Positions 1-9,607 are shown, counted from the stretch's first letter. The stretch: DNA of 64,000 nt from Corynebacterium yonathiae (GCF_022288805.1 NZ_JAKOPM010000002.1:62001-126000), one strand, 5' to 3'. Program-made: numbers and translations. Notes: generated by a model from the letters alone, not told the origin.

Positions 1-201
1 GGATATCTGATCCATGACTTGGCCCAAGGCCCAGCCTTCTACGATGCCGGAGCCCGGCAGGTCATAGCGGTAGACCGTTTCGGGTCCTTCAAAGATGGTG
101 GCCGCATCCAGAATCGTGATGGTTATCGGTACAGCTTTGGCTTCCCCATCGGTAGTACTTGGGGAGTCAGTATGCGTATGCGCGCTGAGGTTGGTGGTCA
201 T
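1..201 (-). CDS. Type VII secretion-associated protein, N-terminal part only (Rv3446c-like)
   Basis: Only the first 67 codons lie in the window; the gene runs off the left edge. The start ATG directly follows the eccC TAA stop with no gap, so the two are translationally linked. The visible part is a Thr/Ser-rich start followed by a beta-rich stretch (VPITITILDAATIFEG). There is no signal peptide and no membrane segment. In the ESX-4 locus of Mycobacterium tuberculosis the gene just downstream of eccC4 is Rv3446c, followed by the WXG100 genes esxU and esxT. Position and order match, so I infer the same gene here. Sequence similarity alone is too short to be decisive, and the function of this family is not established. 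Confidence 0.7.
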   Translation of the reverse strand, partial: MTTNLSAHTHTDSPSTTDGEAKAVPITITILDAATIFEGPETVYRYDLPGSGIVEGWALGQVMDQIS

Positions 202-3200
202 TTACTTCTCTCCTTCTGGATACACCGCTTGAGCGATGCCGAGGTTTTCACCGCGGATACTCCACTGACCGCGGCCGGGTGGTTGGTGGCTGGGTTTGAG
301 GCCGAAGATGGTGCCTTCGTCCCGGTCGGCGTCGAAAAGCAGCAGCGCTGGTTGTAGATCGCGCACCGCAGAGAAGAACTGGCCAAATAGTGCGCGGCCA
401 ATGCCACCGGATTTGCGCGCGATGACCAGGTGCAGGCCAATATCGCGGGCATGCGGAAGCAGCTCCAGCAACGGAGAGAGGGCAATATCGCTCAATAGGT
501 CGGCATCATCGATTACTAAGTAGATATCAGGGCCCTCCCACCAATCTCGTGCGGCGAGCTGCGCCGGGGTAATGTCTGTGCCCGGCAAGCGGGATTCCAG
601 GGTGCGGACTGTATCGAGAATGGTTTCTTGTGCGCTCGACTGCGTCGCGGCGTAGGCAGCCACCATGGTTTGGTCCAAGGTTCCTAAGTGGGCTCGGCGC
701 TGGTCGATAACCACTAAGCGGGCGTCTTCCCGCGCAAAGGCACTGATCCCGCACATTATCTGCGCCAGGAAGGTGGACTTGCCACACCCCTGCGCACCAA
801 TTGCCATTAGGTGCGGCTCGCTGGACGGGTTCCACGTCAGCGTATCGAGGTCGCGCCCGCCAATACCCCAGGCGATCTCGCCAATGGGCACGTCACCTTG
901 CGCCGCGAGCGCAGTCGGAGTGAGCACAGCAGGCAACATCTTGAGCTGCGGTACCGGTTTAGCAGCAGCGTGAACGCGGCAAATGTGGGCGATGTCCTGG
1001 TTCGCAGTTCGAGCTAAAAGCATATTCTCGCCCACCAAAGTGAGCCCACGGCCTGGCGCGCTAGGGAGCTTCTGCTGCAATTTGCGGTCAATGAGCGAAT
1101 CCAGGGCCTCGCCCAGACGCAGCTCGAGGCGGTTAGCAATGAGATCGCGGATGGCAGGGCGCATCGTGGTCCATCGCGAGGTCGCAATGACAACATGCAC
1201 ATGAGCGGAGGCACCATCGGCGACGATTTCGGTGACTTTCTCCGCGATGTCTTCAAACTCCGCGTTGGAGGTGCCAATGTGGTGCCAGCCGTCAATGACA
1301 AGGAAGGTTGCGCACCGCTCCGGGCGGCGGATAAACCCGGCTACTTCGTCCACTATGCGCCGCACCTTTTCGCTGTCCTCGCGCCCGGCAACTCCGGCAA
1401 CGTGAGGCAAGCGCTCCAAGGCTGCTAGCTGACCGCCTCCAAGATCGATGACATAAAAGCGTGCCTCCTGGGGGCCATGTCGCAGCGCCAGTGCAGAGAC
1501 AATAGTGCGCAATGCGCTCGATTTACCAGACTGCGGACCGCCGCACAACGCCATGTGCCCGCCGTGCTGGGTAAAATCAATAATCAGCTCATCCTGGCGT
1601 TGGTAATACGGCCTATCGATAATGCCGATGGGGGCAAGCAATTGCTCTTGGTCCGCTGCGGGCGTGGTCGCATCCGCTCCTTGTGCCTCCGAAAGTCCCG
1701 GTAACGCGGATAGCTCAATGTGCGGCGGTAGCGGCGGCAGCCAAATGCGGTGCGCCGATTGATCGCGCAGCTGGGCCTCGTCTGCCGCGGCACGCACGAC
1801 CTCAGTAAGCACCGTGGTGGAATCATCAAGAACCATCGCGGAGTTGTTACTTTCCTCCTCTTGTGACCAGCCGTGAAAGAGCTGCACGCGACCACGGAGC
1901 GCGGCAGGACGATCCGGGTGAGCCTCAGCAAGTGCACGGCGCGGCACAGGTCCAGATACATAAGAGGCCTGAAAGCGAGTCAGCGCCTCGGCATCGGATT
2001 TGAGGTAGCCTGCGCCGGGCTGGCCGGGCAGATGGTAAGCATCGGTTACTCCCAAAACTTGACGGGACTCCGCCGAGGAGAAAGTTTTCAGACCGATTCG
2101 GTAGGACAAGTGGGAATCCAGCCCCCGCAATCGGCCTTCTTCGAGCCTTTGGGAGGCCAAAAGCAGGTGCACGTGAAGGCTGCGCCCCAGTCGGCCGACG
2201 GCTACGAAGAGCTCTGCAAAATCGGGGTGCTGGCCCAAAAGCTCCGAAAACTCATCGACAACAATGACCAAGGCCGGCAGCGGCCCGTGCTCGCGCACGG
2301 CAGCGCCGGAGGCGTTGTACTCGCTGACGTTGGCAAAGTTGCCGGCGGTGCGCAATAGCTCCTGGCGCCGGTTCATCTCGCCGGAGATGGCATCATACAT
2401 GCGCTCTACCAGCGTCGATTCCTCTTCCAGGTTGGTGATCACCGCGGAGGTATGCGGCAGGTGGTCACATCCTAGAAACGTCGCACCGCCTTTGAAATCC
2501 ACCAGCACTAGGTTGAGTTCGTCTGGGCTGTGGGTAGCCGCAAGCGCAGTGACGAGAGTGCGCAGCAACTCCGACTTGCCGCTGCCGGTCGCGCCGATGC
2601 ACAGGCCATGCGGGCCCATACCGCCGTGGGCAGATTCCTTGAGATCCACCGTGACGGGCTGGCCTACAGTATCGATGCCGATTGGCACCATGAGACGCGC
2701 CGAGCCCTCTCGGCCATGCCACATGCCGCTGGCCGCTAGCTCTTCCACATCACGATAGCCCAAAAGCCCCATAAGGTCGCTTCCTCGCCGGCCGGAAGTG
2801 CTATCGGGGCGGCGGAAAGCGGCCATACTGCGGGCGAGCAACGTCGCGGCAGCCGTGCTCATTCCATCAGGTTTCCCTAGGTCTTCCACACCAGCCGCGG
2901 TCACCACCTGCAGCTGCTGTCCTGCCACTAGGCTTAGCCCCTCGTGCTCAGCGCGCACCCCTAACGCTGAGGATGGCGCTCCACCCACTTCAATGATGGT
3001 GGTATAGGAATCATCGTGAAAGAAGTCTTCAGTGCCCGTGGTCAGTACACCATCAACTATGAGGATGCGAAAACGAGCTTTCTCCGGCGTGCGGGCATGG
3101 GGCAACCACTTCAGCCATTCCCACTGACCACCGATAGCTTCGATACCGCAAGCTTCCGGACCATGCGCCAGTGCCATCTGGAGCACCATCGCTCGAACCA

Positions 3201-3921
3201 TATCGCGGGCTGGATCTGTAGGTTCTTTGCCCCGCGTCGACGCCGTGCCGGATACGGACAGGAAGCGAAAGGCTTGTAATTGAATGACCACCGGCATATC
3301 GGGCACGGTTCCCACCGCCTTGATCGTCTGGCGCATGCTCACCGCACACACTGGGTCTAGGTCCTCGGTGGCACCGGAATCCGGCACATTAATGGGTGTG
3401 CACAAAGTGGTGGGGCCAGTTCCCACTCGTACCTCCAGGGCATCCGAGTCATCAGGGCCGCGCTCCCACATGCGACGCGAACCCACCAGCGCGCTCAATT
3501 CCACTGGTGCGGGGTGCCGATAGTTCTCATGTGCGCGCTGCGCAGACGCATTTCGCAGGGCCTTTTCCCGCAAGGCTTTGATGTGGCGCAGGTAGGTGCG
3601 CCGGGTTTCGTCCGGATCCTGCCCGCTGTTATTGGACCCGAACATCATGGCCATACTTGCCAGCATCATCAGTGGAAACATCAAGGCCATGGGGCTAATT
3701 TGCCGTGAATCATCTGCTCCCAACACCATAAGAGCGACCATGCCAAGCATCGCCGCAATCATCACCACTGGAAGCAGTAACCGCACCAGCGGCACCGGTT
3801 GCGGGCGCACCGCTTCCGGGACTTCCTCAGCCTCAATGCTGCCGGTGGGCAGCGGCGGTGCTGCATCCCGCAATGGCATAGTCAACGGCTCAATTACGCG
3901 GGTATCCCCGATCCCAAGCAT
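202..3921 (-). CDS. eccC: Type VII secretion ATPase EccC (ESX-4 type)
   Basis: 1239 residues, the length expected for a fused EccCa-EccCb protein. Two N-terminal membrane segments (about residues 45-68 and 76-95) are followed by three FtsK/SpoIIIE-type ATPase domains. Walker A motifs are GATGSGKSE near residue 445, GGPQSGKSS near 797 and GAQGCGKST near 1045. Walker B strands are visible as LVIVVDEF, FLVIDG and YLVIDD. EccC is the motor of the ESX membrane complex and recognises C-terminal signals on WXG100 substrates. The gene is divergent from eccD. The start used lies 14 bases downstream of a CGGGGGAGG ribosome-binding stretch. It is the only motor ATPase in the window, so this looks like the single minimal ESX-4 system. 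Confidence 0.97.
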   Translation of the reverse strand: MLGIGDTRVIEPLTMPLRDAAPPLPTGSIEAEEVPEAVRPQPVPLVRLLLPVVMIAAMLGMVALMVLGADDSRQISPMALMFPLMMLASMAMMFGSNNSGQDPDETRRTYLRHIKALREKALRNASAQRAHENYRHPAPVELSALVGSRRMWERGPDDSDALEVRVGTGPTTLCTPINVPDSGATEDLDPVCAVSMRQTIKAVGTVPDMPVVIQLQAFRFLSVSGTASTRGKEPTDPARDMVRAMVLQMALAHGPEACGIEAIGGQWEWLKWLPHARTPEKARFRILIVDGVLTTGTEDFFHDDSYTTIIEVGGAPSSALGVRAEHEGLSLVAGQQLQVVTAAGVEDLGKPDGMSTAAATLLARSMAAFRRPDSTSGRRGSDLMGLLGYRDVEELAASGMWHGREGSARLMVPIGIDTVGQPVTVDLKESAHGGMGPHGLCIGATGSGKSELLRTLVTALAATHSPDELNLVLVDFKGGATFLGCDHLPHTSAVITNLEEESTLVERMYDAISGEMNRRQELLRTAGNFANVSEYNASGAAVREHGPLPALVIVVDEFSELLGQHPDFAELFVAVGRLGRSLHVHLLLASQRLEEGRLRGLDSHLSYRIGLKTFSSAESRQVLGVTDAYHLPGQPGAGYLKSDAEALTRFQASYVSGPVPRRALAEAHPDRPAALRGRVQLFHGWSQEEESNNSAMVLDDSTTVLTEVVRAAADEAQLRDQSAHRIWLPPLPPHIELSALPGLSEAQGADATTPAADQEQLLAPIGIIDRPYYQRQDELIIDFTQHGGHMALCGGPQSGKSSALRTIVSALALRHGPQEARFYVIDLGGGQLAALERLPHVAGVAGREDSEKVRRIVDEVAGFIRRPERCATFLVIDGWHHIGTSNAEFEDIAEKVTEIVADGASAHVHVVIATSRWTTMRPAIRDLIANRLELRLGEALDSLIDRKLQQKLPSAPGRGLTLVGENMLLARTANQDIAHICRVHAAAKPVPQLKMLPAVLTPTALAAQGDVPIGEIAWGIGGRDLDTLTWNPSSEPHLMAIGAQGCGKSTFLAQIMCGISAFAREDARLVVIDQRRAHLGTLDQTMVAAYAATQSSAQETILDTVRTLESRLPGTDITPAQLAARDWWEGPDIYLVIDDADLLSDIALSPLLELLPHARDIGLHLVIARKSGGIGRALFGQFFSAVRDLQPALLLFDADRDEGTIFGLKPSHQPPGRGQWSIRGENLGIAQAVYPEGEK

Positions 3922-4060
3922 GCCTAGGTAACCTCCCCCGAGCCACGCGCCAAGCGCTCCTGGCCCCCTGCCAAGATTCCCCGCGCTGCGGTGGACACGT
4001 CGCCACTAGTAAGCCACAATATGTGGCATTGGGCAAGGGGGGACGCCCACAATCCATACA

Positions 4061-4076
4061 TTTTTCGGGGGAAATC
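4061..4076 (+). promoter_or_regulatory. eccD leader with CGGGGGAAA element
   Basis: The bases immediately before the eccD ATG read TTTTTCGGGGGAAATC. Nearly the same string precedes eccB on the other strand (7929-7945), and a shorter form (TCGGGGGAGG) precedes eccC. The GGGGGA part can serve as a ribosome-binding site; the extended identity suggests a shared translational or regulatory signal. Confidence 0.5.
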
Positions 4077-5504
4077 ATGACCACTGATACGGCGCATCAT
4101 CTGCGCCTTACCGTTCGCATTCATGCCGGCGCCTTCCACAAGGAAGCAGACGTGGCTCTGCCGCTAAGCTCCAGCGTGGGCGAGCTTTTAGCCGAGATCA
4201 CTGACTTAGTCGATGCGCCCACCATCTCTGAGCCGTGGCGCGCTAGTACAGCCTCTGGCCGCGCCATTGATCTCACCGCTCCACTGGCTGCCACTGCGCT
4301 CACGGAAGGATCCATCCTGGTGATTAGTCCGCGCGAGCGCCGCCCCGCGCCGGTGATCCGGGATGCAGCGGAATCGCTCGCCGCTACGGCCGAGGAGGAT
4401 ACTACCGCTGCTCTTCCCACTGTCTGGGCGTGGGCGGGATTGCTTGCCGCCTTCGCTTTGATCTGGGTTAGCACCCTCCCTTTGGCGGCGTGGGCAGCGT
4501 TGACCGCAGGGACATGGTTACTCGCTCTGTGGACCCGCGCCGTCTCGCTGGTACACCTGAGCCTAGTAGCCGGCATGGCGTGCGGCTGGGCGGCGATTTC
4601 GCCCTCGCTTAGCGATGCCCCCTTTGCCGCCTTCACCGCCTGTTCTGCCCTCCTCATAGTGCTGCTTGCCTGCCACGTCATTGGGCTGAGCACGGTTCGC
4701 ACTACCGCCGCTGCGCTTTGTGTCTCTGCGCTCCTAATGGTCGCGGCACTGGGCTACCTGCTGCCCGGACCAGAGACAGGTCTACGCGCTAGCCACGGTA
4801 CGGCGGCCGCCGCTTGTGTGATTATCGCTGGCATCGTGTTGTTAGCCGCAGCTCCTGCTCTGGCTATTGCCACCGCAGGGCTCAAGGTCCCACAGCTGCC
4901 AACAGCCGGCCAAGACCTCGCGGTTTCAGACACAATCCAACCGGATGTGGATATCCGCGCCCAACGCGCCAGCGGCGCCTATGAGGGAATGTGCTGCGGT
5001 ATATCGATTTGTCTCATCCCGGCCCTCATCGGGCTTTCGTTTACGGGTAGTGGTCCCGTCCTGGCACCAACTAGCGAGGCACCTAGTTCTTTTGCCGATT
5101 ATGTTGCGGTGCTTTTTGGTTCCGAACACACCGGGGTGGGTTTTGTCCAAGCACTCTGCCTTACCACTGCGGGCGCCGTCGTGATGCACGCCGCCCGGCA
5201 CGGCCGTGCGCTAGCCAGCTGGGCACTAATGCTACTGGCAATTACCGCATGCCTTACTACTTGCCTCTGCGCTAGCCACGCGGTGGCAGATTCCGGGCTT
5301 GCTGATGCCTGGGCACCAACCCTTATTGCTGGTCTGGTTCTTATCGTCATGATGAGCACCCCGCTATGGGCACCGCAGGTAGCTAGGCTAGAGCCCACCA
5401 CCATCGCATGGTTTGAGCGCGTCGAATCGCTTGCCATCGCAGCCAGCTTGCCATTGGCCGCGCACCTAGCCGGCGTCTTTGTACTCATCAGGGGGCTCGG
5501 TTAA
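4077..5504 (+). CDS. eccD: Type VII secretion integral membrane protein EccD
   Basis: 475 residues from the ATG at 4077, chosen over an upstream ATG at 4023 because it is preceded by GGGGGAAATC and starts directly with the conserved fold. Residues about 8-90 form the ubiquitin-like YukD domain (LRLTVRIHAGAFHKEADVAL). The rest is about eleven hydrophobic helices, beginning near residue 115 (VWAWAGLLAAFALIWV), with a cytoplasmic loop near residue 285. EccD dimers line the ESX membrane channel. The TAA stop overlaps the mycP ATG (TAATG), indicating translational coupling. Order eccC(-), eccD(+), mycP(+), eccB(-) is that of ESX-4 in mycobacteria. Confidence 0.95.
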   Translation: MTTDTAHHLRLTVRIHAGAFHKEADVALPLSSSVGELLAEITDLVDAPTISEPWRASTASGRAIDLTAPLAATALTEGSILVISPRERRPAPVIRDAAESLAATAEEDTTAALPTVWAWAGLLAAFALIWVSTLPLAAWAALTAGTWLLALWTRAVSLVHLSLVAGMACGWAAISPSLSDAPFAAFTACSALLIVLLACHVIGLSTVRTTAAALCVSALLMVAALGYLLPGPETGLRASHGTAAAACVIIAGIVLLAAAPALAIATAGLKVPQLPTAGQDLAVSDTIQPDVDIRAQRASGAYEGMCCGISICLIPALIGLSFTGSGPVLAPTSEAPSSFADYVAVLFGSEHTGVGFVQALCLTTAGAVVMHAARHGRALASWALMLLAITACLTTCLCASHAVADSGLADAWAPTLIAGLVLIVMMSTPLWAPQVARLEPTTIAWFERVESLAIAASLPLAAHLAGVFVLIRGLG

Positions 5505-6652
5505 TGCGCGTGCTACCCACTGCTTTAGTTGCTGCAGCTACTGCGGGACTGACAGCCGCTCCCCTCGCAGACGCGCGCGAACCGGACCGCGAATGTGCCA
5601 CCGCGCATTCTTCTCCCCTTTCACCCCATCCCAGCGAAGATCAGCGTCAGTACCGGGCTCGTCTTCATTCCTTTGCCACCGGGGAAGGTGTAAAAGTAGC
5701 CGTCATCGATACTGGTGTGGCGCATCATGAACAACTGCGCCGGCTCAGCGGCGGCGCCGACCTCATTGCGCCGGAGGCTCCGGAGCCGCACCGCGATTGT
5801 GACCTGCACGGCACCATCGTGGCCGGTGTCATCGCCGGGCACGATATCGGGATTTCCCCGCGGGCGGAGATTTACGCTGTACGCCAGACCAGCGCGCATT
5901 ACCGCCAGGAGGCAGAAGATAGTACTGTCGGCTCGCTAGAGACCTTAGCCCGGGCAATTGATGACGCCACCGATGCCGGCGCCCGCATCATCAATATCTC
6001 CGTTGTTTCCTGTGTCCCGCCGGACGTGGCCGCCCAGGTGGATACTTCCCGGTTGGATGGTGCTTTAGCACATGCAGAAGACTCTGGAGCCGTGGTGATT
6101 GCTGCATCCGGCAATGCTTCTTCCGGGAACTGCGAAATGGGTGACCGAGTCTTCCCCGCGGATTCGCCCACCGTGCTCTCGGTAAGCGCCCAGGAGGATT
6201 CGCACGAGCTTGCTGACTACTCTCTGACTTCGGCGGATGGCCCACAATTGGCCGCGCAAGGATTTGTACCACTCGCACTCAATCCCGCCGGCGGATGGGC
6301 CGACGGCAAAGAGGGCACGGACGGCACGTCACAATTTCACGGCACCTCCTTTGCCGCGCCGGTAGTCAGCGGCACCGCTGCCCTACTAGCGCAGCGCTTT
6401 CCCGATGATAGCCCGGCAGCCCTCCGTGCACGCTTGGAGGCCGCGGCAGAGCCAGGCCACGGCTTTATCGACCCGCTCACGGTGCTCACCCATGTGGAAT
6501 CAGCCGCGGAAGTCGATACCCGGGCGATGACCATCCGCCCGGCCGAAGAGGATGCCTCGCGCGCACCTATGCGCAGCGCCTGGGCGCTCGGCGGGTTGGC
6601 GCTAGCGCTAGCCGCGTGGGCCACGTGGCGCGGACTGCGGCTTAAGAGCTAG
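5504..6652 (+). CDS. mycP: Mycosin, membrane-anchored subtilisin-like protease MycP
   Basis: 382 residues. An N-terminal signal peptide (about 1-25) and a C-terminal membrane helix (AWALGGLALALAAWATW) followed by a short basic tail match the mycosin layout, with the protease domain outside the cell membrane. The S8 catalytic triad is visible: Asp69 in VAVIDTGV, His102 in LHGTIVAGVI and Ser282 in HGTSFAAPVVSG. The oxyanion Asn sits in AASGNAS. Mycosins stabilise and act on the ESX complex. The gene is coupled to eccD by a one-base overlap. Its last 11 bases overlap the convergent eccB gene. Confidence 0.97.
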   Translation: MRVLPTALVAAATAGLTAAPLADAREPDRECATAHSSPLSPHPSEDQRQYRARLHSFATGEGVKVAVIDTGVAHHEQLRRLSGGADLIAPEAPEPHRDCDLHGTIVAGVIAGHDIGISPRAEIYAVRQTSAHYRQEAEDSTVGSLETLARAIDDATDAGARIINISVVSCVPPDVAAQVDTSRLDGALAHAEDSGAVVIAASGNASSGNCEMGDRVFPADSPTVLSVSAQEDSHELADYSLTSADGPQLAAQGFVPLALNPAGGWADGKEGTDGTSQFHGTSFAAPVVSGTAALLAQRFPDDSPAALRARLEAAAEPGHGFIDPLTVLTHVESAAEVDTRAMTIRPAEEDASRAPMRSAWALGGLALALAAWATWRGLRLKS

Positions 6653-7928
6653 CTTGCAGGGCCTGCTCACGACTCAGTGCCGAGCCTTCCGGCAACAAGC
6701 GCAGGATTTTCCACGGCACCTGCGCTCCCACGCCGGTTCCAAGCGCGTCCAAGGTCTCCTTATCTTTGACCGCGTGTCGTTGCCCCGTTGGTGAGACCAC
6801 ATGATAGCCATGGCCGCTGTCTACTCCTACGCCGCCGGCGTTGAGCCCGCCAAAGCGATGCGCGACCGCTTCACCTGCTAAGGCGACGGTACCGGATTGG
6901 GCGGGTACCACTACCCCGGCGCCATCAGAATCAGCACACATCCAGCCATCCTCTGGGCTTAAGAAACGGAAGGATGCGGAAGGAAGATTGAGGTTTAAAG
7001 GGACGTCGGCAAGCGCGGCTACCTCTTGCGGCGTAGATGTCGTCTCCTTAGCTCCTAAGCCGGTAAGCATCTGCGCTTGTGTGGGCGTCAGCTCAGCGAC
7101 GCCACTGGGCATACGCGCCCACAGCCCCTGGCCGGTATCGACGATCTCTGGCGGCTCCGCCGGAAAGTGTAGCGGCGGCAGCTCCGCAAAGGAATTGAGT
7201 AGTTCGGCCGGCATGGGCCAGACGTGGGTGCTATCTTCCACGCCAATCGCGCGGCGCACTACGCGGCCCTCAGTGCTGGAAGGATCTGGCAACGCCACCC
7301 GGCCTTCCTCGGTAATAAGCCACTGGGAGCCCTCGGATTCCACAAGGGCAGCGCGCTCGCGGCCCAAGCCTTCCTGTTCGGGCTCGACGAGGACGATGAC
7401 CGCTTGCGAAGCGACCTGCTGGCCGCCAATGCTGATCGGGTTTTCTGCTACCGGAGTCTCATCCTTGCCGGCCAAACAGGCCACCCATCGCTGCTGAGGA
7501 ACCTCATCCGCTGCCGCGAGGTAGCCCGGCGCATCCGAGATGCCCACCGGTGACCCCAGGAGAGCTTCGTGCAGGTGCTCATCCCCAATCGTTTGTGCCT
7601 CGGCGGCCTGCCCAGTGATAATCCGCGCAGACGCCAGGTTGAAGACTGGGTGGTAGGTGTCATTGACATCCACAAAAAGCTGCCCCTGCTCCGAGCGTAC
7701 GATGGGTGCATCGCCCGGCTGTGGGCTCGGCTGCAGCCACGCCAACATTCCGGACCCCACAGCCAAGAAGGCCACGGCAACCCCTCCGAAGAGGAGTGCT
7801 TTGCGGCGCCTGGCCAAAGGATCGTGAATCATGCGTATATCGCCCAGTACTAGCCCATGTTCAACGCGGCGACGTAGAAATTTATGGCCTGATACCTGGG
7901 CCTTAGTAGTAGGCAGCGGACGCGCCAT
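6642..7928 (-). CDS. eccB: Type VII secretion protein EccB
   Basis: 428 residues. The N-terminus carries the family hallmark PTTKAQVSGHKFLRRRVEHG, followed by one membrane helix (about 43-65, LLFGGVAVAFLAVGSGMLAW) and a large extracytoplasmic domain. EccB is the periplasmic-space component of the ESX complex. The start ATG is preceded by CGGGGGAAAATC, the same leader string seen in front of eccD. The gene converges on mycP with an 11-base overlap of the coding ends. Downstream of truA, it is probably transcribed from its own promoter or by read-through, since only a weak T-less stem-loop separates them. Confidence 0.96.
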   Translation of the reverse strand: MARPLPTTKAQVSGHKFLRRRVEHGLVLGDIRMIHDPLARRRKALLFGGVAVAFLAVGSGMLAWLQPSPQPGDAPIVRSEQGQLFVDVNDTYHPVFNLASARIITGQAAEAQTIGDEHLHEALLGSPVGISDAPGYLAAADEVPQQRWVACLAGKDETPVAENPISIGGQQVASQAVIVLVEPEQEGLGRERAALVESEGSQWLITEEGRVALPDPSSTEGRVVRRAIGVEDSTHVWPMPAELLNSFAELPPLHFPAEPPEIVDTGQGLWARMPSGVAELTPTQAQMLTGLGAKETTSTPQEVAALADVPLNLNLPSASFRFLSPEDGWMCADSDGAGVVVPAQSGTVALAGEAVAHRFGGLNAGGVGVDSGHGYHVVSPTGQRHAVKDKETLDALGTGVGAQVPWKILRLLPEGSALSREQALQASS

Positions 7929-7945
7929 GATTTTCCCCCGAAAAG
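7929..7945 (-). promoter_or_regulatory. eccB leader with CGGGGGAAAA element
   Basis: On the minus strand the bases before the eccB ATG read CTTTTCGGGGGAAAATC. This matches the eccD leader at 4061-4076 almost base for base although the genes are 3.8 kb apart on opposite strands. Confidence 0.5.
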
Positions 7946-7973
7946 TCTGTGTACACCCCGCACACAGGCTATC

Positions 7974-7999
7974 CCAGGTGGGCTTAAACCGCCACCTGG
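7974..7999 (-). terminator. Stem-loop after truA
   Basis: CCAGGTGGC and GCCCACCTGG form a stem with a short loop, 4 bases after the truA stop. No T-run follows on the minus strand, so termination may be weak and transcription could continue into eccB. Confidence 0.45.
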
Positions 8000-8003
8000 A
8001 AAG

Positions 8004-8897
8004 CTAGTCGGCGTTGCGCCTTTCGCGAGTAACCTCGGCGCGGACGGCCAGCTGATCTGCCGCCGGGTAATCCACGGCCACCAGAGAAAGCCCTTTCGCT
8101 GGGGCCACGGGGATGCTGGAGGAACGTTTAGTCTCGTGGAGCAACGCCGCGGCGAAGTCGGCATCGCGGCGCCCCTCCCCCACACGCAGGCAGCAGCCCA
8201 CCAGGGACCTAACCATCGACCAGCAAAAAGCATCGGCGCTCACGCGTGCCTCGAAGAGCTCCGGTTCTTCAGGAGTTGAAACATCCCGCCAAGAGAACTC
8301 CTGCAGTTCACGAATGGTCGTGGCATTCGGCTTAGCCTTGCAGAAGGCTGCAAAGTCATGCAGGCCTACCAACGCGGTAGCTGCTTCCTGCATGGCATCG
8401 ATATCCACCGGCTTAATCCACTCGGCGGTATCCCGCGCGCGCGTAGGCAGCGCGCCCCGCGGACTGGTAGTAACGCGATACACATAATGTCTGCGCAACG
8501 CCGAGAAACGCGCATCAAAGCCCGCGGGCGCAAACTCGCAGCCATGCACCCGCACGTCTGAAGGCAAAAGCTTTGCTAACCGACGCACCAGCTTCCCCGG
8601 CTCCCCCGCCACCGAACGCTGCTCGAGCATTTCCGTAGGAACGTCGACGTGGGCGACCTGACCACGCGCGTGAACGCCGGCATCCGTGCGGCCGGCGACC
8701 GTCAGCGGAACCTCTGCGCGGGCAATCATCGCGAGTTTTTCTTCCAGCACGCCTTGCACGGTGCGCAGACTTCCCTTCTGCTTAGCCCAACCGTGGAAAT
8801 CCGTGCCGTCATAAGCCAAGTCCAAGCGCAGGCGAACGAAACCGTCCGCCGGACCTTCCGGCGAAGTGGATGCTGCATCAGTCATAGTGGACTTCAT
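8004..8897 (-). CDS. truA: tRNA pseudouridine(38-40) synthase TruA
   Basis: 297 residues from the ATG at 8897; an ATG four codons later (8885) is equally possible, and the longer frame to 8969 runs into the rplQ terminator, so I reject it. The conserved core starts [15 protein letters not shown]. The catalytic Asp is in [14 protein letters not shown]. The enzyme isomerises uridines 38-40 in the tRNA anticodon arm. Position downstream of rpoA-rplQ is conserved in actinobacteria. A strong terminator lies between rplQ and this gene, so truA is probably expressed from its own promoter. Confidence 0.93.
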   Translation of the reverse strand: MKSTMTDAASTSPEGPADGFVRLRLDLAYDGTDFHGWAKQKGSLRTVQGVLEEKLAMIARAEVPLTVAGRTDAGVHARGQVAHVDVPTEMLEQRSVAGEPGKLVRRLAKLLPSDVRVHGCEFAPAGFDARFSALRRHYVYRVTTSPRGALPTRARDTAEWIKPVDIDAMQEAATALVGLHDFAAFCKAKPNATTIRELQEFSWRDVSTPEEPELFEARVSADAFCWSMVRSLVGCCLRVGEGRRDADFAAALLHETKRSSSIPVAPAKGLSLVAVDYPAADQLAVRAEVTRERRNAD

Positions 8898-8969
8898 GCT
8901 ACCGGAGTAAACACGGAGCGCCGCTGCTAGGGCCACCACCCTCAGAGCAGCCCAACGGGCTGGAGACAT

Positions 8970-9009
8970 AAAAAGCCGCCGACCTCCCAGAAGTGGGAAA
9001 GGCGGCGGC
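8970..9009 (-). terminator. Rho-independent terminator after rplQ
   Basis: On the minus strand GCCGCCGCCTTTCCC pairs with CTGGGAGGTCGGCGGC across a 4-base loop and is followed by TTTTT. It closes the infA-rpsM-rpoA-rplQ transcription unit, 24 bases past the rplQ stop. Confidence 0.9.
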
Positions 9010-9033
9010 GAAGCGCTAAGGCCGAAGGAGGAT

Positions 9034-9531
9034 TTACTTCTCCTCGGACTCCTCAGCTGCGGTCTCCTCGGCAGGTGCCTCGGTCTCTGCAGCCTCGTCT
9101 TCCTTAGCTTCCTCAGCCTCAGCGGCCTTGGAAGCGGCAGCGCGGGTAGCGCGGTTAGCCTCAGAGGTCACGGGCTCCTCGAGAACGAGGGAGATCTGGG
9201 ACATCGGGGCATTGTCACCAGTGCGGTTATCCAGCTTGATGGTGCGGGTGTAGCCACCCTCACGGTTCTCAAACTTCGGTGCTACCTCGTCGAACAGGTA
9301 AGAAACAACATCCTTGCGGGGGATGAGCTTCAGAACTGCGCGGCGGTCAGCAACGGTGCCGGACTTAGCCTTGGTGATGATCTTCTCGATGTACGGGCGA
9401 AGGACCTTCGCCTTGGCATCGGTGGTCTTGATAGCGCCGTGCTCGATCAGGCTGGCTGCCAAGTTGCTCAGCATGTGAGCCTGCTGCTTGGCGGAGCCGC
9501 CGAGACGGGCACCCTTCTTAGGGGTTGGCAT
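9034..9531 (-). CDS. rplQ: 50S ribosomal protein L17
   Basis: 165 residues. The N-terminal part [20 protein letters not shown] is the L17 signature. After the roughly 120-residue core comes an Ala/Glu-rich acidic tail ([16 protein letters not shown]), a common actinobacterial extension. L17 binds 23S rRNA near the polypeptide exit tunnel. Last gene of the rpsM-rpsK-rpsD-rpoA-rplQ operon, 76 bases after rpoA and before a strong terminator. Confidence 0.98.
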   Translation of the reverse strand: MPTPKKGARLGGSAKQQAHMLSNLAASLIEHGAIKTTDAKAKVLRPYIEKIITKAKSGTVADRRAVLKLIPRKDVVSYLFDEVAPKFENREGGYTRTIKLDNRTGDNAPMSQISLVLEEPVTSEANRATRAAASKAAEAEEAKEDEAAETEAPAEETAAEESEEK

Positions 9532-9607
9532 TGTGTACTCCTCGTATGCGGTAAAAGTTGAGCGCGCGGCAATAAGAATGAATATTGCCGCAAGTCAGCG
9601 GGGTTCT

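Noticed and set aside
8898..8969. N-terminal extension of TruA
   Set aside because: It would start within the rplQ terminator and adds residues unlike the family.
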